DNA of 64,000 bases from Paracoccus sp. N5 (GTDB lineage: Bacteria; Pseudomonadota; Alphaproteobacteria; Rhodobacterales; Rhodobacteraceae), in contig NZ_AQUO01000001.1 of the NCBI RefSeq assembly GCF_000371965.1, forward strand, positions 2,550,001-2,614,000. Reading direction: 5' to 3'. The position numbers were made by a program, and so were the translations under genes. Of the stretch, positions 42,341 to 50,695 are shown one piece after another (the first letter of the stretch is position 1; each line of letters opens with the position of its first letter). The notes below the pieces were generated by a model that worked only from the letters and a program-made list of their open reading frames with translations, made no database searches and had not been told where the DNA came from.

Positions 42341-42850
42341 ATGGCCGAGATCAAGGATCCCGAGAACACGATCATCATCGCGCTGAAGGATGGCCCGGTG
42401 GTGATCGAGCTGCTGCCCGACGTTGCGCCCAAGCATGCCGAGCGCATGAAGGAACTGGCCCGGGCCGGGAAATATGACAACGTGGCCTTCCACCGCGTGA
42501 TCGAGGGCTTCATGGCCCAGACCGGCGACGTGGAACACGCCAACATGGAAAACAACTACAACCCGGGCCGCGCCGGCACGGGCGGATCGGACCTGCCGGA
42601 CCTGCCGGCCGAATTCTCGCGCCTGCCGCATGACCGCGGCACGCTGGGCGCGGCGCGCTCGATGAACCCGAACTCGGCCAACAGCCAGTTCTTCATCAAC
42701 TTCAAGGACAACCATTTCCTGAACGGCCAGTATACCGTCTATGGCCGCGTCATCGAGGGCATGGAGCATGTCGACAAGATCGCCCGCGGCGAGCCGCCGG
42801 CGAATCCCGACCGGATGATCTCGGTGAAGGTGGCGGCCGATGTGGAATAA
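42341..42850 (+). CDS. Cytoplasmic cyclophilin-type peptidyl-prolyl isomerase
   Basis: A 169-residue PPIase. The cyclophilin core has YDNVAFHRVIEGFMAQTGDV with the catalytic Arg, and SANSQFFINFKDNHFLNGQYT. There is no signal peptide, so it is cytoplasmic. AGAGGAGA precedes the ATG. The last 11 bases overlap the next gene, which codes for a second cyclophilin with a signal peptide. The pair probably arose by duplication and serves the two compartments. Confidence 0.95.
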   Translation: MAEIKDPENTIIIALKDGPVVIELLPDVAPKHAERMKELARAGKYDNVAFHRVIEGFMAQTGDVEHANMENNYNPGRAGTGGSDLPDLPAEFSRLPHDRGTLGAARSMNPNSANSQFFINFKDNHFLNGQYTVYGRVIEGMEHVDKIARGEPPANPDRMISVKVAADVE

Positions 42851-43436
42851 GCTGCTGATCCCGGCGGCGCTGGTCTTCGGCGCGGCCTCGGCGCATGCGG
42901 CGGGCCTGCCGGGCGTGACCGACGGGCCGGGTCCGAACCTGGTGATCGAGGTCGCCGACGCCAAGGGCGCGGCCAAGGGCCAGATCGTGCTGGATCTCTA
43001 CAACGACAAGGCGCCGAAGCATGTCGAGCGTCTGGTCGGCCTGGCGAAATCCGGCGCCTATGACGGGGTGGTGTTCCATCGCGTGATCGACGGTTTCATG
43101 GCGCAGACCGGCGACGTGGAATTCGGCAAGCACGGCGGCGATACCGCGCGCGCCGGCATGGGTGGATCCAGCCTGCCGGACCTGCCGGCCGAGTTCAACG
43201 ATGTCAGCTTCCAGGCCGGCACCGTGGGCATGGCGCGCTCGCAGGATCTCAACAGCGCCAACAGCCAGTTCTTCATCGACCTGGCCCCGGCCGAGTTCCT
43301 GGACAACCAGTATACGGTCGTGGGCCAGCTGGTCGATGGCTGGGACGTGCTGAACGCCATCAAGAAGGGCGATCCCGCTGCCAATGGCGCGGTGATCGAG
43401 CCCGATTACATGGTCAAGGTCACGGTTCAGGAGTGA
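42840..43436 (+). CDS. Periplasmic cyclophilin-type peptidyl-prolyl isomerase
   Basis: A 198-residue PPIase with an N-terminal signal peptide (KLLIPAALVFGAASAHAA), implying action on folding exported proteins. The catalytic core YDGVVFHRVIDGFMAQTGDV and SANSQFFIDLAPAEFLDNQYT closely parallels the upstream paralogue. Translation is coupled by an 11-base overlap. A strong terminator follows at 43456-43481. Confidence 0.95.
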   Translation: MWNKLLIPAALVFGAASAHAAGLPGVTDGPGPNLVIEVADAKGAAKGQIVLDLYNDKAPKHVERLVGLAKSGAYDGVVFHRVIDGFMAQTGDVEFGKHGGDTARAGMGGSSLPDLPAEFNDVSFQAGTVGMARSQDLNSANSQFFIDLAPAEFLDNQYTVVGQLVDGWDVLNAIKKGDPAANGAVIEPDYMVKVTVQE

Positions 43437-43455
43437 TCTGGCCGACCCGACCCGG

Positions 43456-43481
43456 AAAGCCCCGCCCACGCGGGGCTTTTT
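43456..43481 (+). terminator. Rho-independent terminator after the cyclophilin pair
   Basis: AAAGCCCCG and CGGGGCTTT arms with a six-base loop, followed by further T residues. Confidence 0.85.
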
Positions 43482-43497
43482 CATCGCAGGAGGACCG

Positions 43498-43959
43498 ATG
43501 ACCACGCTTTACATCGACGCCGACGCCTGCCCGGTGAAAGCCGAGGCCGAGCGCGTCGCGACAAGGCTGCGGCTGCCGATGGTGCTGGTCTGCAACGGCG
43601 GGCTGCGACCCTCGGCGAACCCTTTCGTGCGTTTGCAGATCGTCCCCGACGGCCCGGACGAGGCCGACAAGTGGATCGCGGGCGCCTGCGGGCCGGGCGA
43701 CGTGGTGGTGACCTCGGACATTCCGCTGGCCGACCGCTGCCTCAAGGCCGGGGCGCAGGTGGTCCAGCCCGATGGCGAGGTGCTGACGCTGGCCAATATC
43801 GGCGGCCGGCTGGCGACGCGCGACCTGATGCAGGATCTGCGCGCCTCGGACCCGTTCATGCAGGGCCGGGGCGGCGGCTTCGGCAAGGCCGAGCGGGCGC
43901 GTTTCCTGCAATCGCTGGACCGGGTGATGGCCGCGGCGCTGCGAGTGCAGCCGCGCTAG
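43498..43959 (+). CDS. DUF188 (YaiI/YqxD) family protein
   Basis: A 153-residue PIN-like-fold protein of the YaiI/YqxD family. The signature start LYIDADACPVKAEA, the central VTSDIPLADRCLKAGA and the conserved NIGGRLATRDLMQDLR are all present. The biochemical role is unknown; the acidic residues in the first strand resemble a nuclease-type metal site. AGGAGGACCG precedes the ATG. Single gene. Confidence 0.93.
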   Translation: MTTLYIDADACPVKAEAERVATRLRLPMVLVCNGGLRPSANPFVRLQIVPDGPDEADKWIAGACGPGDVVVTSDIPLADRCLKAGAQVVQPDGEVLTLANIGGRLATRDLMQDLRASDPFMQGRGGGFGKAERARFLQSLDRVMAAALRVQPR

Positions 43960-44086
43960 GGCGACCCGGCCGCGGCCGGCGTGGTCGCGCGGCACGGAAT
44001 CCTGTTGCCATCAACGACATATGGGCCTGATATGATCGCATCGCCGCGGGTCGGGTGCCGCGCGGCGCTCGACATGGAGAGCGCGC

Positions 44087-45544
44087 ATGTGCCAGACCTG
44101 CCTTGAAGCCGTAGCAAGCACCGGCACGGTGCGTTTCTGCCAATGCGCCAGCCCCCAGACCCTGGCCGCCATGGCCCGGATCGAGGCCGACATCTCGCGC
44201 CGGCAGATGATCGGCGGCATGGCTGCGGTGGTCGGCATGTTCGCGGGCTTCGGCCTGGCCCCGCGCGAGTTGCGGGCCCAGACCCCGGGCCGGCCGCTGC
44301 TGCTGACCAACCTGCGGCTGTTCGACGGCCAGGCCCTGTCCCTGCGCGGCGGGGTCGAGATCCTGGTCGATTCCGGCCGCATCGCCGCACTGCCCGGGGT
44401 GGGGCAGGGGCCGCAGGACGCCGAGCGCATCGACTGCGGCGGGCGCACGGTGATCCCCGGCCTGATCGACTGCCATTGGCACGCCACGCTGGCGGGGGTC
44501 AGCCAGATCGTGGCGATGACCCAGGACATCGGCTTCGTGCACCTGATGTCGGGCAAGCAGGCCGGCGACACGCTGATGCGCGGCTTTACCACCGTGCGCG
44601 ACGTCGGCGGGCCGGCCTTCGGGTTGCAGGCGGCCATCGACCGCGGCGTCGTCACCGGGCCGCGCATCTTCCCTTCGGGCGCGATCCTGTCGCAGACCTC
44701 GGGCCATGGCGACTTCCGCTTTTCGAATGCGCTGCCGATGATGCCCTCGGACCCGGCGGATTACGCCACCCGGCAGGGCGTGACCGCGCTGGCCGACGGC
44801 GTCCCCGAGGTGCTGCGCCGCACGCGCGAGCAGCTGATGAAGGGCGCGAGCCAGGTCAAGATCAGCGCCGGCGGCGGCGTCGCCTCGCAATACGACCCGC
44901 TGGAATCGTTGCAATTCACCCTGGACGAGATGCGCGCGGCGGTGGATGCGGCCAGCGACTGGGGCACCTATGTCTGCGCCCATGTCTATACCGCGCCCGG
45001 CATTCGCCGTTGCATCGAGGCCGGGGTGAAATCCATCGAGCACGGCCATCTGGCCGATGAGGATACCGTGCGGATGATGGCCGATCACGGCACCTGGTGG
45101 TCGATCCAGCCCTTCCTGGCCGACGAGGATTCCAACACCTACACCGACCCCAAGGCCGCCGCCGCGCAAAAGGCGGTGGCCGAGGGCACGGTGCAGGCCT
45201 TCGAATGGGCCGAGAAGCACAAGGTCAACTGGGCCTTCGGCACCGATATCCTTTTCGGCGGTGGCGAATCGCAGGGCCGGCAGCTGGCGAAGCTCGCGCG
45301 CTTCATGTCGCCGCTGGCCGCGCTGCATCGCGCGACCGGCGCGGCGGGCGCGCTGCTGGCGCTGTCGGGCGGCCGCGCGCCCTATGACGGGCGGCTGGGG
45401 GTGATCGCCGAGGGCGCGCCCGCCGACCTCCTGGTCATCGACGGCGATCCCGAGGCGAGCCTCGACTGGCTGGCCGATACCGCCAATCTGCGGCTCATCA
45501 TGAAGAACGGCCGCCTGTTCAAGAACGAGTTGCAAGGGGGGTAA
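44087..45544 (+). CDS. Exported amidohydrolase-family protein
   Basis: A 485-residue metal-dependent hydrolase. Metal ligands are visible in PGLIDCHWHATLAG (HxH), VKISAGGGV, AHVYTA, EHGHL and GTDILFGGG; the fold resembles imidazolonepropionase-like or prolidase-like amidohydrolases. The N-terminus is unusual: about 36 residues with four Cys (CQTC and CQC, residues 2-20) come before a Tat-like signal SRRQMIGGMAAVVG. A periplasmic location is likely if that signal works. The substrate is unknown. It is followed after 2 bases by an outer-membrane protein gene, so the two form an operon. Confidence 0.88.
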   Translation: MCQTCLEAVASTGTVRFCQCASPQTLAAMARIEADISRRQMIGGMAAVVGMFAGFGLAPRELRAQTPGRPLLLTNLRLFDGQALSLRGGVEILVDSGRIAALPGVGQGPQDAERIDCGGRTVIPGLIDCHWHATLAGVSQIVAMTQDIGFVHLMSGKQAGDTLMRGFTTVRDVGGPAFGLQAAIDRGVVTGPRIFPSGAILSQTSGHGDFRFSNALPMMPSDPADYATRQGVTALADGVPEVLRRTREQLMKGASQVKISAGGGVASQYDPLESLQFTLDEMRAAVDAASDWGTYVCAHVYTAPGIRRCIEAGVKSIEHGHLADEDTVRMMADHGTWWSIQPFLADEDSNTYTDPKAAAAQKAVAEGTVQAFEWAEKHKVNWAFGTDILFGGGESQGRQLAKLARFMSPLAALHRATGAAGALLALSGGRAPYDGRLGVIAEGAPADLLVIDGDPEASLDWLADTANLRLIMKNGRLFKNELQGG

Positions 45545-45546
45545 GG

Positions 45547-46272
45547 ATGCGCGCATTCCTGGCGGCCGCCGCGGCGGCGCTTTCCACGGGGCTTGCGCCC
45601 GCCATGGCGCAGGACTGGTCGGGGCAGATCACGCCCTATGTCTGGGGTGCGGGCCTGGGCGGCGACGTGACCCCCTTTGCCGGGGCGCCGACGCTGTCCT
45701 TCGACAAGTCGCTGTCCGAGGTGCTCGAGGATACCGACGGCGCCTTCTTCCTGTCGGGCTTCGCCCGGCGCGACCGGCTGGTGCTGATGGGCGATCTGAG
45801 CTGGTCGGCCAGTTCCAAGGCGGGCGTCCTGCCGCCGGGCGTGCCGGCCGAAGGCAAGGTTACCCAGCGCTCGCTGACGCTGCTTGCCGGCTGGCGCGTT
45901 GTCGCGAACGACCGCATGACGCTGGATGCGCTGGCGGGCGCGCGGGCCTGGCGGGTCGAAAGCCGGATCAGGCTTGCCGGCGGCGCGCTGTCGGCCGCGC
46001 CCGGCAAGGATTTCGTCGATCCGATCCTAGCGCTGCGGGCCAATGTGGCGTTGGCGCCGCAATGGTCGGCGCTCCTCTATGCCGATGTCGGCGGCTTCGG
46101 CGCGGGGTCGGAGCACACCAGCCAGTTCCTGGCCACGGTGAATTACCAGGTCACCGACCAGCTTTACGTCTCGGCCGGCTATCGCCAGCTGAACGTGGAC
46201 TATCGCGACGGCGGCACGCGGCTGGACGTGACCATGGCCGGGCCGATCCTGGGCGCGACCTGGCGCTTCTGA
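45547..46272 (+). CDS. Outer-membrane beta-barrel protein
   Basis: A 241-residue protein with a signal peptide (FLAAAAAALSTGLAPAMAQ), repeated amphipathic beta-strands (for example LVLMGDLSWSA, LTLLAGWRVV, LYVSAGYRQLNVDY) and the C-terminal signature GATWRF ending in Phe, recognised by the Bam machinery. No specific porin family is recognised. It starts 2 bases after the amidohydrolase stop, so the barrel may serve uptake or placement linked to that enzyme's substrate. Confidence 0.87.
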   Translation: MRAFLAAAAAALSTGLAPAMAQDWSGQITPYVWGAGLGGDVTPFAGAPTLSFDKSLSEVLEDTDGAFFLSGFARRDRLVLMGDLSWSASSKAGVLPPGVPAEGKVTQRSLTLLAGWRVVANDRMTLDALAGARAWRVESRIRLAGGALSAAPGKDFVDPILALRANVALAPQWSALLYADVGGFGAGSEHTSQFLATVNYQVTDQLYVSAGYRQLNVDYRDGGTRLDVTMAGPILGATWRF

Positions 46273-46275
46273 CGC

Positions 46276-46300
46276 AAGGGCCGGGGTCGCCCCCGGCCTT
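46276..46300. terminator. GC-rich hairpin between convergent genes
   Basis: GGCCGGGG and CCCCGGCC arms of about ten base pairs between the stops of the barrel gene and tyrS. No T-run on either side, so factor-independent termination is uncertain. Confidence 0.4.
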
Positions 46301-46305
46301 GCCGC

Positions 46306-47544
46306 CTAGCCCAGCTGCACCATGCGGTGCTTCTTCTTGCCGACCGAGACCTTCAGCCCCTTGCCGATCAGCGCCGCGTCCACCGCCAGCTGCGGGTCGC
46401 TGACGGGGTCGTTGTTCAGCCGCAACCCGCCCTCGGCGATCAGCCGCTTGGCTTCTTTCCCCGAAGCGGCGATGCCGGTCTGCGCCAGCAGCTGCACCAC
46501 CGACAGAGGCAGCGCATCCGCGCCGACCGTCACCACCTCGAGGTCGCCGCCGGCGCCGCCCTGTTCGAACACCTCGCGCGCCGTGGCCTCGGCCGAGGCG
46601 GCGGCCTCGGCGCCGTGCAGCAGCGTCGTCACCGCGTTCGCCAGGATGATCTTGGCGGCGTTGATCTCGGATCCCGAGAGCGCGCCGAGGCGGTTGCATT
46701 CCGCGACCGGCAGCTCGGTATAGAGCTTCAGGAACCGGCCCACGTCGGCGTCGGTGGTGTTGCGCCAGAACTGCCAGAACTCGTAAGGCGACAGCATCGC
46801 GCCGTTCAGCCAGACCGCGCCGCCCTGCGACTTGCCCATCTTGCGCCCGTCCGAGGTGGTCAGCAGCGGCGAGGTCAGGCCCCAGATCTCGCCGTCCAGC
46901 ACGCGGCGGGTCAGGTCGATGCCGTTGACGATATTGCCCCACTGGTCCGAGCCGCCCATCTGCAAGCGGCAGTCGTAGCGGCGATAGAGTTCCAGGAAGT
47001 CATAGGCCTGCAGGATCATGTAGTTGAATTCGAGGAAGCTCAGCGACTGCTCGCGATCCAGCCGCGACTTGACCGATTCGAACGACAGCATCCGGTTGAC
47101 CGAGAAATGCCGGCCGACGTCGCGCAGGAAATCGAGGTAGTTCAGGCTGTCCAGCCATTCGGCGTTGTTGAGCATCATCGCGCGCCCCTCGCCATAATCG
47201 AGGTAGCGGGCAAAGACCTGCTGCATGCCGTCGATATTCGCCTGGATCGCCTCCGGGGTCAGCAGCGGACGCTCCTCGCTGCGAAAAGACGGGTCGCCGA
47301 CCTTGGTGGTGCCGCCGCCCATCAGGGTGATCGGGCGGTTGCCGGTCTTCTGGAACCAGCGCAGCATCATGATGTTCAGCAGGTGCCCGACATGCAGGCT
47401 GGCCGCCGTCGCGTCATAACCGATATATGCCGTCACCGGTCCGTTGATCAGGGCTTCGTCCAGCGCCTGCAGGTCGGTGCAGTCCGCCAGATAGCCACGC
47501 TCGATCATCACGTTCAGGAAGTCGGATTTGGCATGGTAGGTCAT
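46306..47544 (-). CDS. tyrS: Tyrosyl-tRNA synthetase
   Basis: A 412-residue class I synthetase. The HIGH-type motif is SLHVGHLLN and the KMSKS-type loop is DGRKMGKSQGG. The tyrosine-specificity region is YDFLELYRRYDCRLQMGGSDQWGN. A C-terminal S4 domain (about 345-410) begins ASGKEAKRLIAEGGLRLN and binds the tRNA. The ATG at 47544 gives the family start MTYHAKSDFLNVMIERG. It diverges from anmK over 55 bases. Confidence 0.97.
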   Translation of the reverse strand: MTYHAKSDFLNVMIERGYLADCTDLQALDEALINGPVTAYIGYDATAASLHVGHLLNIMMLRWFQKTGNRPITLMGGGTTKVGDPSFRSEERPLLTPEAIQANIDGMQQVFARYLDYGEGRAMMLNNAEWLDSLNYLDFLRDVGRHFSVNRMLSFESVKSRLDREQSLSFLEFNYMILQAYDFLELYRRYDCRLQMGGSDQWGNIVNGIDLTRRVLDGEIWGLTSPLLTTSDGRKMGKSQGGAVWLNGAMLSPYEFWQFWRNTTDADVGRFLKLYTELPVAECNRLGALSGSEINAAKIILANAVTTLLHGAEAAASAEATAREVFEQGGAGGDLEVVTVGADALPLSVVQLLAQTGIAASGKEAKRLIAEGGLRLNNDPVSDPQLAVDAALIGKGLKVSVGKKKHRMVQLG

Positions 47545-47599
47545 GGGCTTTTCCTTTCGAATGGCGCGGATATACCGTTGGGGCGATGAAAGGGAAAGC

Positions 47600-48718
47600 A
47601 TGATGATCCGCGCGCTGGGGATGATGTCGGGCACCTCGCTGGACGGGGTCGACGCCGCGATGATCGAGACAAATGGCATCCGCATCGCCGGTTTCGGCCG
47701 CAGCGCCTATCGCGCCTATTCCGGCAATGAATCCGGCCTGCTGCATGCCGCGCTGGGGCAATGGCCGGGCGGGCCGGACGTGGCCGAGGCCGCGGCGCTT
47801 TCCGTTGCCGCCCATGCCGCGCTGGCCGAAGGTTTCCCCGAGGCGGAACTGGTCGGCTATCACGGCCAGACGCTGGCGCATGATCCGGGCACGAAAACGC
47901 AAAGGGGGCGCGGCACGCATCAGGCCGGCGACGGCGCGGCGCTGGCGCGCAGGCTGGGGCGGCGCGTGGTCTGGGATTTCCGCAGCGAAGACGTGCGGCA
48001 GGGCGGCGAGGGGGCGCCGCTCGCGCCCTTCTTCCACTGGGCCTGCGCGGAATGGGCCATGGGGCAGGGGCTCTTGCCGCGCGCGCCGGTCGCGTTCCTG
48101 AACCTGGGCGGGGTGGGCAACCTGACCTTCGTCGACCCCGAGGCCCCGGCCCCCGAGGCGCCGGGCGCCTGCATCGCCTTCGACACCGGCCCGGCCAATG
48201 CGCCGCTGAACGACCTGATGCGGGCACGGCGCGGGCTGGCGCGGGACGAGGGCGGGCGGCTTGCCGCGCAGGGCGTGCCGGACGAGGGCGTGATCGCGGC
48301 CTTCCTGCGCCATCCGCATTTCGCCCGGCCGCTGCCGAAATCGCTGGACCGCGACGCCTTCGCCGGAACGCTGGAGGTCGCGCATCTGGGCGATGCCGAT
48401 GCCGCGGCCACGCTGACCCATGCCGCGGCGGCGGCGGTGGCGGCAGGGCTTTCGGCTCTGGAGCGGCTGCCCGCGCGCGTGCTGGTCTGCGGCGGCGGCC
48501 GCCTGAACGGCGCGATGATGGCGGCGCTGGCCGCGCGCCTGCCGGTGCCGGTGGCGCCGGTCGAGGCGGCGGGGCTGGACGGCGACATGCTCGAGGCGCA
48601 GGCCTTCGGCTGGCTCGCGGTGCGGGTGCTGCGCGGGCTGCCGACCTCGGGGCCCGGCACCACGGCGGCGCCGGCGCCGGTCTGCGGCGGTCGCATCAGC
48701 CCGCCCGGCCGCGGCTGA
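47600..48718 (+). CDS. anmK: Anhydro-N-acetylmuramic acid kinase
   Basis: A 372-residue sugar kinase that opens the anhydro ring and phosphorylates anhydro-MurNAc in cell-wall recycling. The nucleotide-binding motif GMMSGTSLDGVDAAM is at the N-terminus. Further family segments are VGYHGQT, WDFRSEDVRQGGEGAPLAP, FLNLGGVGNLT and FDTGPANAPLND. It has AGGGAAAGC before the ATG and lies back to back with tyrS. The last 20 residues are Pro/Gly/Ala-rich and weakly conserved. Confidence 0.95.
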   Translation: MMIRALGMMSGTSLDGVDAAMIETNGIRIAGFGRSAYRAYSGNESGLLHAALGQWPGGPDVAEAAALSVAAHAALAEGFPEAELVGYHGQTLAHDPGTKTQRGRGTHQAGDGAALARRLGRRVVWDFRSEDVRQGGEGAPLAPFFHWACAEWAMGQGLLPRAPVAFLNLGGVGNLTFVDPEAPAPEAPGACIAFDTGPANAPLNDLMRARRGLARDEGGRLAAQGVPDEGVIAAFLRHPHFARPLPKSLDRDAFAGTLEVAHLGDADAAATLTHAAAAAVAAGLSALERLPARVLVCGGGRLNGAMMAALAARLPVPVAPVEAAGLDGDMLEAQAFGWLAVRVLRGLPTSGPGTTAAPAPVCGGRISPPGRG

Positions 48719-48775
48719 GGCCGCGGATCTCGGGTGGCGGGTTTCTGCCAACTGGCGCGTTTCGCGTCGTTTTCG

Positions 48776-48800
48776 GGAACGAAGCGGAAAAGGCCGCGTT
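48776..48800 (+). promoter_or_regulatory. EcfG-type (general stress sigma) promoter
   Basis: GGAAC (48776-48780), exactly 16 bases, then CGTT (48797-48800): a perfect consensus match. The predicted start lies about 55 bases before the PRC-barrel gene. Confidence 0.6.
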
Positions 48801-48861
48801 GGGTCGCCATGGGACGGCTTCGCCCGTCCGTGACGAAAGACAACCGGAAAGGACAGCGTCC

Positions 48862-49641
48862 ATGAAACCTCTTGTCATTGCCGCGACAACCTTGGCGCTG
48901 GCGGGTGCCGCCTTCGCGCAAGATGCGACCACCACCATGCCGACTGACCCGGCCGCGCAGGCGCAGGGCGCCGCCAATACGGCCGAGCAGGCAGCCGACC
49001 AGGCCGCGACCGCTGCGGACCAGGCGGCCGACCAGGCCGGCGCCACGGCCGAACAGGCGGCCGACGATGCCGCGACCGCGGCCGATACCGCAGCCGATGC
49101 GGCCGCGACCGCCGCGGACGATGCCGCGAATGCCACGGCCGGAATGGGCGAGAACGCTGCGGAGGACGCGGCCGATGCCGCCGATGACGCGGCGGCCTCT
49201 GCCGACAATGCCGCCGAGGATGCCGCCGACGCCGCCCAGGACGCGGCCGAGGCAGCGCCGGTGACGCCGCCCGACGTGAACGCCCCCGCGATCTCGGAAG
49301 CCGAGCCGGGCGTGCTGTCGAGCTGGGTGACCAGCCGGCGGATCTGGACCACCAACCAGCCGTCCTCGACCGAATGGGTGACCCCGACCATCGAGGAGCG
49401 CCCGGCCGAGTGGCAGGACATCGCCAAGGTCAATGACATCGTCATGGACGATTCGGGCCAGGTCGTCGGCTATATCGCCGATATCGGCGGCTTCCTGGGC
49501 ATCGGCGCCAAGAAGGTGCTGCTGGGCGAGGATGCGATCCACCTGATCACCGTCGGCAACGACACCTTCTTCGCCACCAACTACACCAAGGCCGAGCTCG
49601 AGGCGCTGCCCGATTTCGACGAAAAGACCGTGCGGAAATAA
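48862..49641 (+). CDS. Exported Ala/Asp-rich protein with PRC-barrel domain
   Basis: A 259-residue protein. A signal peptide (KPLVIAATTLALAGAAFAQ) is followed by about 110 residues of low complexity, dominated by Ala, Asp, Thr and Gln in repeats such as AADQAAD and AADDAA; this should form a long amphipathic helix. The C-terminal PRC-barrel-like domain (about 165-255) includes AKVNDIVMDDSGQVVGYIADIGG and VLLGEDAIHLI. GGAAAGGAC precedes the ATG. The perfect EcfG-type promoter upstream suggests envelope or desiccation stress control. A strong terminator follows. Confidence 0.87.
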   Translation: MKPLVIAATTLALAGAAFAQDATTTMPTDPAAQAQGAANTAEQAADQAATAADQAADQAGATAEQAADDAATAADTAADAAATAADDAANATAGMGENAAEDAADAADDAAASADNAAEDAADAAQDAAEAAPVTPPDVNAPAISEAEPGVLSSWVTSRRIWTTNQPSSTEWVTPTIEERPAEWQDIAKVNDIVMDDSGQVVGYIADIGGFLGIGAKKVLLGEDAIHLITVGNDTFFATNYTKAELEALPDFDEKTVRK

Positions 49642-49669
49642 GGCCGGCCTGCCTTGCCGACCGATACCC

Positions 49670-49701
49670 GGGGCGCCTTTCGAGGCGCCCCGTCGTTTTT
49701 T
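49670..49701 (+). terminator. Rho-independent terminator after the PRC-barrel gene
   Basis: GGGGCGCC and GGCGCCCC arms with a six-base loop, then GTCG and TTTTTT. Confidence 0.85.
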
Positions 49702-49781
49702 GCCGAAACGGCCTTGACGGCATCCGCCCCCATGCGTAAACCCCCTCGCACCCCGGACGGCGATCCGGGGAAATGGTCTGC

Positions 49782-49858
49782 GCGGTTGTAGCTCAGTTGG
49801 TTAGAGTACCGGCCTGTCACGCCGGGGGTCGCGGGTTCGAGCCCCGTCAACCGCGCCA
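49782..49858 (+). tRNA. tRNA-Asp (GTC), copy 1
   Basis: A 77-base cloverleaf: acceptor GCGGTTG pairs with CAACCGC, D-loop AGCTCAGTTGGTTAGA, anticodon GTC in CCTGTCACG, T-arm GGGTTCGAGCCCC, encoded CCA. Identical to copy 2. Confidence 0.97.
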
Positions 49859-49885
49859 TCATTTCCGAACGTCGCCACGAAAAGC

Positions 49886-49962
49886 GCGGTTGTAGCTCAG
49901 TTGGTTAGAGTACCGGCCTGTCACGCCGGGGGTCGCGGGTTCGAGCCCCGTCAACCGCGCCA
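49886..49962 (+). tRNA. tRNA-Asp (GTC), copy 2
   Basis: Base-for-base identical to copy 1, starting 27 bases after it ends; the two are probably co-transcribed. Confidence 0.97.
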
Positions 49963-50018
49963 TTTCGACTTTCCCCTTGCTTTCATGGGCTTGACCGCAG
50001 CGCCGTCGGCGCGGGCGG

Positions 50019-50047
50019 CTTTGGGTATTTGGGAAACGGTGAAGGCG
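50019..50047 (+). repeat. Dispersed intergenic element, copy 10
   Basis: TTGGGTATTTGGGAAACGGTGAAGG, the same subtype as copy 1 in the opposite orientation (shown here in pieces: TTGGGTATTTG, GGAAACGGTGAAGG). Between the tRNA pair and sspB. Confidence 0.75.
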
Positions 50048-50140
50048 CTTGCCTTGGGACGGTCGGCGGCGGCCGGGCTTTCAGGGGCTTTTCAAGCCGG
50101 CCCAATTCCCTATGCTGGCGGCCAGAGACACGGAGGGCCC

Positions 50141-50602
50141 ATGGCACGCGGAATCGATTACGGCGGCATGATGCACCGGGCCATGGTGCGGCTGATCGCC
50201 GATGTCCTGGCCCAGGTCGCGGCCGAGGGCCTGCCGGGCGAGCATCATTTCTTCATCACCTTCGACACCCGCGATCCGGATGTGGAAATGGCGGACTGGC
50301 TGCGGGCGCGCTATCCCGAGGAGATGACCATCGTCATCCAGCACTGGTTCGAGAATCTGGAGATTTCCCAGGACGGGTTCCGCATCACGCTGAATTTCGG
50401 CGATTCACCCGAGCCGCTGTATATCCCCTTTGACGCGCTGCGCACCTTCGTCGATCCGGCGGTCGAATTCGGGTTGCGATTCGAGAATCACGAAGAGGAC
50501 GACGAGTCCGCGGAAGAGGATGAGGACGAGGCCGAGGCGCCGGCGCCCGACACGCCTCCGGGCGGTGCCGAGGTGGTCAGCCTGGACAAGTGGCGCAAAT
50601 AA
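50141..50602 (+). CDS. sspB: SspB-family ClpXP adaptor
   Basis: A 153-residue stringent-starvation-protein-B homologue that brings ssrA-tagged and other substrates to ClpXP. The folded domain (about 5-115) contains GEHHFFITFDTRDPDVEM and FENLEISQDGFRITLNFG. A long acidic linker (EEDDESAEEDEDEAEA) leads to the C-terminal ClpX-binding peptide VVSLDKWRK, the expected XB motif. GGAGGG precedes the ATG. Its own weak promoter may lie near the TATGCT at 50111. Followed by fumC. Confidence 0.93.
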   Translation: MARGIDYGGMMHRAMVRLIADVLAQVAAEGLPGEHHFFITFDTRDPDVEMADWLRARYPEEMTIVIQHWFENLEISQDGFRITLNFGDSPEPLYIPFDALRTFVDPAVEFGLRFENHEEDDESAEEDEDEAEAPAPDTPPGGAEVVSLDKWRK

Positions 50603-50638
50603 GCCGCTGTTAGCGCATGGCATACGACGGCATACAGA

Positions 50639-50667
50639 TTGCGAATCCTCGCCATCTCGCCTAGAAC
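50639..50667 (+). promoter_or_regulatory. Predicted sigma-70 promoter for fumC
   Basis: TTGCGA, a 17-base spacer and TAGAAC; predicted leader of about 20 bases. Confidence 0.5.
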
Positions 50668-50695
50668 CCCTCGCGACACCGTGAGGGAGCATGCG

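Noticed and set aside
49581..50000. Short open frames across the two tRNA-Asp genes, coding peptides such as TGLEPATPGVTGRYSNQL
   Set aside because: These are translations of tRNA sequence, a known annotation artefact; the cloverleaf structure explains the DNA.
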